A DNA stretch of 64,000 nt, from positions 4,987,501 through 5,051,500 of the forward strand of contig NZ_CP133605.1 of assembly GCF_031199965.1 (NCBI RefSeq), read 5' to 3'. Source of the stretch: Paenibacillus sp. D2_2 (GTDB lineage Bacteria > Bacillota > Bacilli > Paenibacillales > Paenibacillaceae). The position numbers and the translations under genes were made by a program. Within the stretch, counting starts at the first letter, position 1, and each line of letters begins with the position of its first letter. A model generated the notes under the pieces. It made no database searches, was not told the origin of the DNA, and was given only the letters and a program-made list of their open reading frames with translations. Below are positions 44,774 to 53,980 of this stretch, piece by piece.

Positions 44774-45295
44774 TTATTCTCTTCGCCAACGTTCGAACAT
44801 TTTCCGCAATTCCGGACTCAACTTGGAGTCGATCGTATTTCGGCTGGTACTGTTGCTCCGTTCCACAATCTTGGCCTGAACTTCCTTCTCGCTCTGTTCA
44901 ATCTGAATCAGCAGTTCACGGGCTGACACGCGAAGCGCACCCTGACCAAAGATCACATGCTGCTCTACCATGTCACTTGTCGCAACATAGATCTGCCGCC
45001 TGGGCCTTGCAAACTCGTGACAGAGCCGTTCTATACATTCATCAGCCGTCTCCTTCTCCTTGGTGAAGTGGACATCTACCTGATTCTGAGTGAAGGATTT
45101 GCCCAGCCCAGGCACCTGATAAGCATCAAAAACAACGACGACCTGCCTACCCGAGAAAGCCTGGTAATCCGCCAAACGTTCCAGCAGAGAATCACGTGCT
45201 GCCTGCAAATCATTCCTGGACAAAGCGGCCAGATATGACCATCCGCCGATCATATTGTACCCGTCTACAAGAAGAACATCGCGCTTGTCGCGCAT
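44774..45295 (-). CDS. rae1: NYN-domain ribosome-associated endoribonuclease Rae1 (YacP)
   Basis: This 173-residue PIN-like NYN protein cleaves certain mRNAs in the ribosomal A site in B. subtilis. Acidic catalytic residues lie in LLVDGYNMIGGW, VVVVFDAYQVPG, TADECIERL and YVATSDMVEQ. A basic C-terminal tail may touch the ribosome. It follows rlmB by five bases, the conserved order mrnC-rlmB-rae1-sigH. Confidence 0.9.
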   Translation of the reverse strand: MRDKRDVLLVDGYNMIGGWSYLAALSRNDLQAARDSLLERLADYQAFSGRQVVVVFDAYQVPGLGKSFTQNQVDVHFTKEKETADECIERLCHEFARPRRQIYVATSDMVEQHVIFGQGALRVSARELLIQIEQSEKEVQAKIVERSNSTSRNTIDSKLSPELRKMFERWRRE

Positions 45296-45300
45296 AGGCG

Positions 45301-46056
45301 CTATCCTTCGGCGCGGCGAATGCGCATTACTTCATACATCATTACTCCGGCGGCAACCGAAGCGTTCAGAGAATTAAGGCGTCCGTTCATCGGTAACTTG
45401 AGCAGCACGTCACAGGTCTCACGAACCAAACGACCCATCCCTTTGTTCTCATTCCCGATAACGATCGCCACGGGTCCACCTAATATTTTGCCGCCTCCAT
45501 AGATTTCTTCCTTCGCCGCGACATCAGTTCCGACGATCCATACGCCAGCTTCTTTCAGCTGTTCCATCGTCTGCACAAGATTAGTTACTCTAGCAACAGG
45601 AACATATTCGACAGCACCTGCCGATGTTCTCGATACCGTAGCCGTCACTGCAACGGAGCGGCGCTTCGGAATAATGACACCATGAACACCCGTGCATTCC
45701 GCAGTACGCAAAATCGAACCTAGATTGTGCGGGTCCTCGAGTTCATCGAGAATGAGCAGGAAGGGCGCTTCCCCTTGTTCAGCCGCCTTTGCAAGCAAAT
45801 CTTCGACCTCGACATAGGCATACGGAGCCGCCTGGGCTACTACACCTTGATGTTGCATGCCTGGTACCATCGTATCGAGCTTGCGCTTATCGACAAATTG
45901 CACCACGATACCTTGGGCCTTGGCTTCAGCTATAATCGGTTGTGTTAAATGCTTCTGCGCACCTTCAGCGATCCATATCTTATTGATTGTTCGGCCAGCT
46001 CTAAGCGCCTCCATCAAGGAGTGCTTACCGGCAATCCATTCTTGATCTTCCATCAT
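45301..46056 (-). CDS. rlmB: 23S rRNA (guanosine-2'-O-)-methyltransferase RlmB-type
   Basis: This 251-residue SPOUT methyltransferase has an L30e-like substrate-binding N-domain (WIAGKHSLMEALRAGRTINK). The knotted C-domain carries HNLGSILRTAECTGVHGVII, VIGNENKGM and LNSLNASVAAGVMMYEV (the three SPOUT motifs). GGAGG before ATG-ATG places the start at 46056 (or 46053). A much longer upstream frame runs into repeat B2 and is rejected. Confidence 0.93.
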   Translation of the reverse strand: MMEDQEWIAGKHSLMEALRAGRTINKIWIAEGAQKHLTQPIIAEAKAQGIVVQFVDKRKLDTMVPGMQHQGVVAQAAPYAYVEVEDLLAKAAEQGEAPFLLILDELEDPHNLGSILRTAECTGVHGVIIPKRRSVAVTATVSRTSAGAVEYVPVARVTNLVQTMEQLKEAGVWIVGTDVAAKEEIYGGGKILGGPVAIVIGNENKGMGRLVRETCDVLLKLPMNGRLNSLNASVAAGVMMYEVMRIRRAEG

Positions 46057-46121
46057 TATATCCTCCCAAGGAGCTATAGCTCCCGTATATAATCTGTCCG
46101 TAGAGGTTGAAGTACTTCTTC

Positions 46122-46266
46122 TGGATAAAGGCAGCCGGGTGAAATGTTCTTCCGATCGCTGTTGTTCATGGATTTCCTGATCTATTAGAACCCAACAAGG
46201 TGGAAATCCATTCACAAAGGCGAACGCTACGCTTCTCCAGAATCATTTCACCCTCTTGCCTATTCC
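46122..46266 (-). repeat. Interspersed repeat family B, copy B2
   Basis: This is the reverse complement of B1 with about one difference in six or seven bases. It contains GGCGAACGCTACGCTTCTCC and CCGGGTGAAATGTTCTTCCG. It fills the gap between mrnC and rlmB. With B1 it makes an inverted pair about 6.1 kb apart. Confidence 0.88.
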
Positions 46267-46295
46267 CTGCTCTTATTTGATTTCAACCTATGTGC

Positions 46296-46788
46296 TTATC
46301 GTTCTTCTTCCTCTAGCAGCTGGAAGCCTGCAGCGATCAGTTCGCGCAAGCGATCATGTGCCCCGGTGTAATATAAGTATCCGACCAAGCTCTCAAAAGC
46401 GGTTGCCTGACGGTAGTCTAATACATTCGCGTTCTTCGGAACTGTCCCCGATTTCGCATTCCGACCTTGCCGGACAACATCCTTCTCATCGTCGGAGAGC
46501 TGAGACTCAAGCAGAGCAAGTAGTCTGGCCTGCGCCTTGGCAGATACATATTTTGTAGACTGGCCATGTAGATGATGCGGCCGTAAATTAGGCTTGGCCA
46601 TCACATGCTGGCGCACGGCTACCTCAAATACCGCATCGCCAATATAGGCGAGCGCCAGCGGCGGAAGCAGCCTCAGCCGGTTTGGCTGGCTGCTCCGGGA
46701 ACCAGAGCGGCGCAGGCGATGCAGAGACCGCTGCTTCTGCCAAATGATCTTGCTTCGCGCTGTTTACCTCGCTGTTCGGATCTGTCAT
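46296..46788 (-). CDS. mrnC: Mini-ribonuclease 3, frame disrupted near 46675-46710
   Basis: Mini-III matures 23S rRNA in Bacillota. ATG 46788 overlaps the cysS stop as ATGA. Its frame gives an N-terminal stretch to about WFPEQP and then fails. The second frame supplies RLRLLPPLALAYIGDAVFEV (RNase III signature with the catalytic Asp), YVSAKAQARLL and TAFESLVGYLYYTG. The span is one base more than a multiple of three, so there is one extra or two missing bases, unlike most breaks here. Restored length is about 163-164 residues. The N-terminal extension is longer than in B. subtilis. Confidence 0.82.
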
Positions 46789-48192
46789 TTACGACGCCAC
46801 CTCATACCCTGTGGCGTGTCTTCCAGAATAATTCCCTGCGCATCGAGCAGATCGCGGATCTCATCGGCACGCGCCCAATTTTTGGCCTTGCGCGCTTCTG
46901 TACGCTCTGCGATCAATGCCTCAATCTCATCGTCCAGAAGCTCCGCCTCTGCTTCAACAGCGATACGCAGAACTCCGTTCATTTCCTTGAATAACTGATG
47001 GGCCGCTTCCAGATCAGCACGATTCACATCGTTCTGCTGTAGTAAACTGTTCACTTCGCTTACCCAGTCAAACATCGCAGTGATCGCATCCGGAGTATTG
47101 AAATCATCCTGCATCTTTGCATGGAATGCCGCTGAAATTCCCGCCAGCTTCTGCCCCACGCATCTGTAATTTGGCTATCTGTGCCCTCTACTTCCAAGCT
47201 GTTCAAGCGATACAGCAAATTGCTCAACGCGTTGGAAATCCGCTCTACGCTGCGCTCTGCCTGATCCATCGTCTCTGCGGAGAAATTCACCTGGTTGCGG
47301 TATTGGGTCGACAGGATCGCATAGCGAATTGCCTCAGGCTTATGTCGAGTTAACAAATCTTTAACCAGAACTCCGTTGCCAAGCGATTTGGACATCTTCT
47401 CGCCATCGATATTAACATAACCGTTATGCATCCAATAATTAGCCAGCGGCTTGCCTGTCATCGCTTCGGACTGTGCAACCTCACACTCATGATGTGGAAA
47501 TTCCAAGTCCTGTCCTCCGCCATGAATATCGAGCGTATCGCCAAGCAATAACCGTGACATCGCCGAGCATTCGATATGCCAGCCCGGACGGCCTTGACCC
47601 CATGGGCTATCCCAGGAAATCTCACCTGGCTTGGCTGCTTTCCACAATACGAAGTCAACGGGACTCTCTTTACGGGTGTCAACATCAATACGGATGCCGA
47701 ACTGCAGCTCCTCGATATTCTGCCTGAGAGCTTACCGTAATCGGCAAATTTGCTTGTGCGGAAAAAGACATCGCCACCTTTTTCATAAGCAAAGCCTTTG
47801 CGCTCCAGCTCATGAATGAAACCAATAATCTCATCCATGTTCTCGGTAACGCGTGGGTTCGCCGTGGCACGTGGAATGCGTAGACCTTCCAGGTCAGCAT
47901 AGAACGCCTCGATGAACATGCTTGCCACTTCAGGTACAGGCAGCTTCATCTCCTCAGCTTTGCGGATTAGCTTATCGTCTACATCCGTAAAGTTCACCAC
48001 ATAGTTCACATCATAATCCTGGTTCTCCAGATAGCTGCGAACCACATCAAAGAATATAACCGGCCTTGCATTTCCGATATGGATATATCCGTATACAGTT
48101 GGTCCGCATACATACATTTTAACTTTCCCCGGCTCCTGAGTGACGAACTTCTCCTTCGTCCGGGTTAATGTGTTATAGATTTGCAGTGCCAT
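46785..48192 (-). CDS. cysS: Cysteinyl-tRNA synthetase, two frameshifts (near 47723 and 47155)
   Basis: This class I synthetase begins MALQIYNTLTRTKEKFVTQE at 48192. Seen are the zinc/HIGH region MYVCGPTVYGYIHIGNARP, the middle cysteine of WHIECSAM and the KMSKS loop GEKMSKSLG. One C is missing after KLSG (GGCAGAAT for GGCCAGAAT) and one G after DAW (TGGGGCAG for TGGGGGCAG). Restored, it reads GQNIEELQFGIRIDVDTRKE and WGQKLAGISAAFHAKMQDDF, total 469 residues. It probably belongs to the cysE T-box transcript. Confidence 0.93.
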
Positions 48193-48219
48193 GCGCTCTG
48201 TCCTTTCGTATATGAGGTT

Positions 48220-48386
48220 GTTCAAAAAGTCCACTTTTGATCACGAAGTGAATCAAGAGGCATCTCGACGTCGAATCTTGAATTCAGCCGGGCCTTCCGG
48301 TGCTCACGTAGGTTTTGCCTACGCTCCGCTCCTCAGTCCCTAACTTCATCCAACCTTCTCGGTGCTGAAAACCGGACTATTTGAAC
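48220..48386 (+). repeat. Interspersed repeat family A, copy A3
   Basis: This copy of about 167 bp lies between cysE and the cysS start, with both ends present (GTTCAAAAAGTCCACTTTTG left, GACTATTTGAAC right). Its central hairpin is CGTAGG, TTTTG, CCTACG, where both arms differ from the other copies but still pair. Positions 48193-48426 hold nothing else. Confidence 0.92.
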
Positions 48387-48426
48387 ATACACTTAAAATA
48401 TAGTAATCTTCAAATTCGTTAATCAC

Positions 48427-49086
48427 TTATTGCTCCACGCGTGATTCATCCGGCATACTTTGCCGCAGCGTCTTGATTTCGGCCCGTAGCTGTTCGATCT
48501 CCTGCTGCATCGCCCGCATAGAATCAACCATTGGATCGGGCAATTGGTGATTCAAACGATCCAGACGCTTGCCATCCTGACGGACCACTTTGCCTGGAAT
48601 TCCAACCACCGTACTACCTGGAGGAACCTCCTTAAGGACGACTGAGTTGGCCCCGATATTCGCCTGGTCTCCTACCTTGAAGGAACCAAGCACCTTCGCA
48701 CCTGAGCCGATGACAACATTGTTCCCAATTGTTGGATGGCGCTTCCCCTTCTCTTTGCCACTTCCCCCCAAGGTTACCCCCTGATAGATAACCACATCAT
48801 CCCCGATTTCGCAAGTCTCGCCAATGACAACCCCCATACCATGGTCAATGAAAAGACGCTTGCCGATCGTGGCCCCCGGATGAATCTCAATCCCGGTAAA
48901 GAAGCGGCTAATCTGCGACACCGTCCTGGCTGCTGTAAACCAGCGGTGCCGATAGAAGGAATGGGCGATCCTATGACTCCATATTGCATGTAGGCCGGAA
49001 TAGGTAAAGACTACCTCGAACCAGCCCCGTGCCGCCGGGTCATTCTCAAATACCGCCTCAATGTCGGATTTGATTATTTTGAACAT
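48427..49086 (-). CDS. cysE: Serine O-acetyltransferase
   Basis: CysE makes O-acetylserine for cysteine synthesis. The 219-residue protein starts MFKIIKSDIEAVFENDPAAR at 49086 after GAGGGGAG. It has the left-handed hexapeptide-repeat domain with catalytic IHPGATIGKRLFIDHGMGVV and QGVTLGGSGKEKGKRHPTIG. Downstream is cysS; upstream is a Cys T-box, so charging of tRNA-Cys should control both. The extra C-terminal coiled tail (QQEIEQLRAEIKTL) is typical of Gram-positive CysE. Confidence 0.94.
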   Translation of the reverse strand: MFKIIKSDIEAVFENDPAARGWFEVVFTYSGLHAIWSHRIAHSFYRHRWFTAARTVSQISRFFTGIEIHPGATIGKRLFIDHGMGVVIGETCEIGDDVVIYQGVTLGGSGKEKGKRHPTIGNNVVIGSGAKVLGSFKVGDQANIGANSVVLKEVPPGSTVVGIPGKVVRQDGKRLDRLNHQLPDPMVDSMRAMQQEIEQLRAEIKTLRQSMPDESRVEQ

Positions 49087-49164
49087 AGCTCCCCTCTTTC
49101 CTTGCGGATCCATCGCGACCTGCCTATATACAATGAAAAATAACGCCAGATCTCCCCCGAATGT

Positions 49165-49540
49165 CAAAAAAGCGCCCCTGCAGCCTAGAGCTGCAGAGAC
49201 GCTTCATGCGTGGTTCCACTCTGCTTCGGGTAAGGCGGTCTCCCATAACGCCACACAATGGCGAATGAAATCCGGATCCTCTCCCCTTTATGGAGATCCT
49301 TAACGCGGATAATACGGCAGCATCTACTGGTCCAATAGGCCCTTCGATGTTGCAGCTCCCGGGTGCATTTCCGCTGCGCAAGATTGAGATAACTTCCAGC
49401 CCGAAGCGATATTCATCGCCTCCCGATTATCCTCTCTGTTCAATCCGCCTTCTTGCGTACTTCTCCCGATCTATGCCGATAGCTTACAGGGATTCCCCTG
49501 CAAAACAAGCTATAAATCACTTCTTAATAAAGAAACTTAT
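49165..49540 (-). promoter_or_regulatory. T-box leader of cysE-cysS with terminator
   Basis: The minus transcript contains the T-box core AGAGTGGAACCACG (49209-49222). A terminator follows: AAGCGTCTCTGCAGC, loop, GCTGCAGGGGCGCTTTTTT at 49165-49205. The specifier is probably the Cys codon TGC at 49365-49367 in GAAATGCACC. Uncharged tRNA-Cys would stabilise the antiterminator. Positions 49087-49164 are short leader only. Confidence 0.88.
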
Positions 49541-49549
49541 ATTGGTTCT

Positions 49550-49579
49550 ATCTTACTCGAAAGACACTAAAACTGACAA
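49550..49579 (-). promoter_or_regulatory. Promoter of the cysE T-box transcript
   Basis: TTGTCA (49574-49579), 18 bases and TAAGAT (49550-49555) on minus, directly after the gltX stop. Confidence 0.55.
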
Positions 49580-49594
49580 TATATTATTGACAAC

Positions 49595-51046
49595 TTAGAT
49601 CCGCGACTGCAGAAGCTCCTTCACGCGCTCTTGTCCCAACAGGTAGATCGTCTGGTTCAAATCGCGGCCATGCATTTGTCCGGTCAGAGCAACACGGATC
49701 GGCATGAACAGCCCTTTACCTTTGACGCCTGTTTCTTTCTGAACTGCTTTGATAGAAGCACCGATATTCTCGACCGAGAATTCATCCATCGCCTCGATCT
49801 TGGCCAGGAATGCGCTCAGTACTGTAGGAACTTGCTCCTCCGCCAGTATAGGAGCTGCTTCCTCATCAACCGCAACCTCTGCACGGAAGAACATCTCTGA
49901 CAGCGGGACGATATCTGATGCAGCAATCATCTGCTCCTGATAAAGGGCAACCAGCTTATTAGCCCATGCCTCCTGCTCGGCGGTTAGCTCAGCTGGCAGG
50001 CGTGATGCTTCCTGCAGATGCGGAATCGCCATAGACGCGATTCGTTCAGGATCAGCATTCTTAATATAATAGTTATTCAAGTGGGCTAGTTTCTGCTTAT
50101 CAAATACCGCAGGACTGCGCGACAGACGATTCTCATCGAAAATGGAGATCAGTTCTTCCTTCGAGAAGATTTCCTGCTCCCCTTCCGGAGACCATCCAAG
50201 CAGGGCGATGAAGTTGAACATCGCTTCCGGCAAGTAGCCGAGCTTGTCGTATTGCTCCATGAACTGGATTACCGATTCGTCACGTTTACTCAGCTTCTTA
50301 TGGTTGTCGCCGACGATCAAGGTCATATGTCCGAAACGCGGTGGCTCCCAACCGAGGGCTTCATATATCATCAACTGACGCGGGGTGTTGGAGACATGAT
50401 CCTCACCGCGAAGTACATGCGTAATATCCATCAGATGATCATCCAGTGCTACCGCAAAATTATACGTTGGAATTCCATCCTTCTTCACGATAACAAAATC
50501 ACCGCTGACGTCGGATTCAAACGTAATCGGTCCTTTAACAAGATCATCAAATGTATAGGTTCTTCCTGCCGGGACATGGAATCGAATGCTGCAGCCACGT
50601 CCTTCAGCTTCGTGAGCCGCGATCTGCTCTGCACTCAGATGCCGACACTTGCCGGAATAACGTGGGGTCTCACCGCGAGCCGTTTGCTCCTCGCGCTCTT
50701 TCTCCAGTTCCTCTTCTGTACAATAACAACGATAAGCCAGTCCGCGATCCAGCAGATCCTGCCAATAGGTCTTGTAAATATCAAGTCTTTCCGTCTGCCG
50801 GTACGGGCCGTAATTACCGCCCACATCAACGCTCTCATCCCAGTCCATACCAAGCCATTTGAGGTATTTGAACTGGTCTTCTTCACCGCCAGCAATATTC
50901 CGCTTCACATCGGTATCTTCAATACGAACGATGAATTTCCCGCCATGATGTCTTGCAAACAAATAATTGAACAAAGCCGTTCTGGCATTGCCAATATGTA
51001 AATGTCCTGTCGGACTCGGCGCATAACGCACACGAACTTCCGTCAT
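49595..51046 (-). CDS. gltX: Glutamyl-tRNA synthetase
   Basis: The 483-residue class I synthetase has the HIGH motif in APSPTGHLHIGNARTALF and KMSKS as KKLSKRDES (near residue 252). Most Bacillota use one non-discriminating GltX with GatCAB, and this length fits that form. GGGAGGGG precedes the ATG. The cysteine set CYC-x-C near CRCYCTEEEL is present. Confidence 0.96.
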   Translation of the reverse strand: MTEVRVRYAPSPTGHLHIGNARTALFNYLFARHHGGKFIVRIEDTDVKRNIAGGEEDQFKYLKWLGMDWDESVDVGGNYGPYRQTERLDIYKTYWQDLLDRGLAYRCYCTEEELEKEREEQTARGETPRYSGKCRHLSAEQIAAHEAEGRGCSIRFHVPAGRTYTFDDLVKGPITFESDVSGDFVIVKKDGIPTYNFAVALDDHLMDITHVLRGEDHVSNTPRQLMIYEALGWEPPRFGHMTLIVGDNHKKLSKRDESVIQFMEQYDKLGYLPEAMFNFIALLGWSPEGEQEIFSKEELISIFDENRLSRSPAVFDKQKLAHLNNYYIKNADPERIASMAIPHLQEASRLPAELTAEQEAWANKLVALYQEQMIAASDIVPLSEMFFRAEVAVDEEAAPILAEEQVPTVLSAFLAKIEAMDEFSVENIGASIKAVQKETGVKGKGLFMPIRVALTGQMHGRDLNQTIYLLGQERVKELLQSRI

Positions 51047-51144
51047 TCCAATCCCCTCCCGATTCGTGTAAATGAATACAGCTAACTGTCGGAACTGGCT
51101 ATATATTAGAATTAGTCAGTTAATTATAAGTTAACCCTACAACC

Positions 51145-51632
51145 TCAAGATGATAGCATATCCTTCATCAGACATACAATACATTGTGCCGCAATTCCTT
51201 CGCCGCGGCCCGTGAATCCTAGCTTCTCCGTCGTCGTAGCCTTCACGTTGATCTGTTCAGGCTTAGCTCCCAGAGCTTTAGCGATAATCTCCACCATCTG
51301 CGGAACATACGGCGCCATCTTAGGCCGCTCCGCGATGATCGTCGCATCCAGATTGCCGAGACGGTAACCGCGATCCTGCGCCATCTTCCAAACCAGTCTC
51401 AGCAGCTCAAGACTATCCGCATCCTTATAAGCTGGATCGGTATCTGGGAAGTGACGCCCAATATCCCCAGCGCAAGCGCGCCTAAAATTGCATCGCTTAT
51501 CGTATGCAGCAGAACATCAGCGTCAGAGTGCCCAAGCAACCCTTTCTCATAAGGAATCGTCACCCCGCCGATAATACAAGGTCTCCCCTCTACCAATTGA
51601 TGCACGTCGAATCCTTGTCCTACAGCTATCAT
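51145..51632 (-). CDS. ispF: 2-C-methyl-D-erythritol 2,4-cyclodiphosphate synthase, frameshift near 51466
   Basis: IspF closes the cyclodiphosphate in the MEP isoprenoid pathway. ATG 51632 (MIAVGQGFDVHQLVEGRPCI) follows GGGGAG; a Met ten codons upstream lacks such a site. Metal ligands lie in GFDVHQ and LGHSDADVLLH. One G is missing from the G-run after GALALG (CTGGGGATATT). Restored, DIGRHFPDTDPAYKDADSLE and the C-terminal TEKLGFTGRGEGIAAQ follow, for about 162 residues. Confidence 0.93.
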
Positions 51633-51660
51633 ATCATCTCTCTCCCCATCAAAATTGTTC

Positions 51661-51688
51661 ATCGTACTGAAAACCGGACTTTTTGAAA
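51661..51688 (+). repeat. Solo right end of repeat A
   Basis: CTGAAAACCGGACTTTTTGA matches the right terminus of copies A2-A4 but no body is attached. It fills the short ispD-ispF gap. Confidence 0.7.
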
Positions 51689-51696
51689 TCTAATCT

Positions 51697-52390
51697 TTAA
51701 TTATGACGCAATATAAATTCAGCGTAATCCAAATCCTCTGGCGTCGTGATCTTGATGTTACGATATCCCCCTTCAACCACTCTGACGGGAAGGCCGAGCC
51801 GCTCCAGCAGCATCGCATCATCTGTACCGACGAAACCATCCTGTGCGGCCTGTTCATGAGCATCAAGCAGCTGTGAACAGCGAAAAGCTTGCGGGTCTGT
51901 ATCGCCCACAAGCTCCGGCGAGGGGGCGTACCGATCACTTGCCCCTGCTCGTTCACCTGCTTGATCGTATCCTTCACAGGCGCAGCAAGAACGGACGCAC
52001 CATGATCCACGGCTGCCTCAATACAAGCCGTAATCTGCTCCTCCGTCACAAAAGGGCGTACGCCGTCATGCACCAGTACATAGGGGCTTTCGATTTGCCG
52101 AAGCCCCAGATACACCGATTCTTGACGCTCCGCGCCGCCCGGAATAACTTTTGCTTTTGTTGTGATACCGTACTCGCTAATCCAGGTCTTGCAGCGCTCT
52201 ACATCCTGCTCACCAGTCACAAGTACTATCTCTTCAATCATAGGGTGGCGGTCAAACATCTCCAATGTATGAACGATGATCGGTTTGTTCTGAAGCAGCA
52301 AGTATTGCTTACTCTCTATCGTCCCCATACGGGTTCCCGACCGGCCGCCACTACGATAGCCCCAACATGGGGACTTGTCTCAGTATTCAT
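51697..52390 (-). CDS. ispD: 2-C-methyl-D-erythritol 4-phosphate cytidylyltransferase, two frameshifts (near 52337 and 51893)
   Basis: IspD activates MEP with CTP. The true start is ATG 52390, MNTETSPHVGAIVVAAGR. One G is missing just inside the nucleotide-binding loop; restored it reads AAGRGTRMGTIESKQYLLLQ. VHDGVRPFV is intact. A second loss (ACCCGCAAG for ACCCCGCAAG) follows WAIQT; restored, PQAFRCSQLLDAHEQAAQDG and ITTPEDLDYAEFIL complete about 231 residues. Uncorrected pieces mislead about both ends. ispD-ispF-gltX is the conserved order. Confidence 0.92.
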
Positions 52391-52432
52391 GTGCTTTGCC
52401 TCACCCAGACTAGAATTATGCCATCAGAGGTA

Positions 52433-52598
52433 GTTCAAAATGTCTGCTTTTGATCACGAAGTAACACTGAGAGCTATTCGACATCGAATCTTGAATTCAG
52501 CGGGCCTTCCGGTGCTCACGTACCAACTACGTACGCTCCGCTCCTCAGTCCCTAGCTTCATCCAACCTTCTCGGTGCTGAAAACCAGCCTTTTTGAAC
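52433..52598 (+). repeat. Interspersed repeat family A, copy A4
   Basis: This full copy of about 166 bp lies between the PIN-TRAM gene and the ispD start, with ends GTTCAAAATGTC-like and CAGCCTTTTTGAAC. Central hairpin ACGTA, CCAAC, TACGT. Nothing else was seen in 52391-52666. Confidence 0.92.
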
Positions 52599-52666
52599 AT
52601 ACATATAGGTCCCCCTCACGCCTAAGCCGCAGGGGCATCCTCGCATTTATTCTCATCATACCGAAT

Positions 52667-53750
52667 TTACTGGGCTTTTTCCAACAGTTTCGGTTTAGCG
52701 AAGATCATTCGTCCCGCAGAAGTCTGCAATACGCTGGTAACAAGTACTTCCGTGATGCTGCCTATGAAATCCCGTCCACCTTCAACAACGATCATCGTCC
52801 CATCATCCAGATAAGCCACGCCCTGGCCGTGCTCCTTACCATCCTTGATTACCTGTACCATAATCTCCTCACCTGGCAGAACGACCGGCTTAACCGCATT
52901 GGCCAGATCATTAATGTTCAGCACCGATACACCCTGAAGCTCGCATACCTTATTCAAGTTGAAATCATTGGTAACGACTTTGCCCTGCAGCACCTTCGCC
53001 AGTTTAACCAACTTACTATCCACTTCCGAGATTTCCTCGAAATCCCCTTCATAGATCATGACTTTCACGTCCAGCTCCTTCTGAATCTTATTCAGAATAT
53101 CCAAGCCGCGGCGGCCACGATTACGCTTGAGCAGGTCCGATGAATCAGCGATATGCTGAAGCTCCTCAAGTACAAATCCCGGGATCACAATCGTTCCTTC
53201 AATGAAACCCGTCTTACAAATATCCGCGATACGTCCATCGATAATGACACTAGTGTCTAATATTTTATGATGCTCCAGCTTCTCTTCTTCCTCCGATGAG
53301 CTTCCCACTGCCCCGACTTCCACAGCGAGGACAGTTCATCCTTCTTCTCCAAAGCAACATACAGTCCTATGTAGCCAAATAGGGTTGAAGCCGCCAATTG
53401 GGCAAATACCTCTAGCGAACCAAGCCAGGACAATACGGGATAGAGCAGTAATGAAAGAAGAAGTCCTGCAGTTAATCCGAGCGTTCCGGCCGCCATCTTA
53501 TTCATAGGAATCTCCGTCAACCGGGTAATCAGGCGTCCAATTTGTGTAGCAAGCGTCTCAGCAACAAGCGAGTACATGAATAAAAAAAGACAAGCACCAG
53601 CAACCGCCAGAATAAGCTGCCCCACAATCATCGGCATGTCAGCAAACCAGGAGCGAAGCGGTTCCGGAAAACTCCGGCGAGTCCTGTAGCGGTATATCCG
53701 AACCAAGCACCAGCCAGACCGGATAGAATTAATAAACTTTTCTTAAGCAT
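52667..53750 (-). CDS. Membrane PIN-TRAM domain protein (YacL), two frameshifts (near 53667 and 53305)
   Basis: The restored 361-residue protein has four N-terminal transmembrane segments, a PIN nuclease-like domain (HHKILDTSVIIDGRIADICK, RNRGRRGLDILNKIQ, TNDFNLNKVCEL) and a C-terminal TRAM RNA-binding domain (VLPGEEIMVQVIKDGKEHGQ). Starting ATG 53750 (MLKKSLLILSGLAGAWFGYT), one C is lost in GTTTTCCGG (restored GVFPEPLRSWF). One G is lost after SGQW (restored SGQWGSSSEEEE). B. subtilis YacL lies in the same place. Its function is not known; a ribonuclease role is plausible. Confidence 0.88.
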
Positions 53751-53917
53751 GTCCTTCTCTTCACCTCCATAAATTGTATACTTTCTTTATCCAGTATGAT
53801 CCAATTTTTCGTAGTGTAATCCAGAGAGAAAGACTTTTTTCCTCATTTTTCCGTTTGTCTGCTGCTTACGATGATCATATAATTTGTCTCTCCAACCCGT
53901 TATTATGGGATTTCTGG

Positions 53918-53947
53918 TTGATTAGTGAGGAAAATGTGGCATATAAT
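53918..53947 (+). promoter_or_regulatory. Candidate promoter of the 131-codon gene
   Basis: TTGATT (53918-53923), 18 bases and TATAAT (53942-53947) on plus, 33 bases before the start. Confidence 0.55.
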
Positions 53948-53980
53948 GGACTCAATTCATAATATTGAGGTGGATGGAAA

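Noticed and set aside
45301..46215. Longer rlmB start at 46215 running into repeat B2
   Set aside because: The first 50 or so codons are repeat sequence and unrelated to the family. ATG 46056 has GGAGG.
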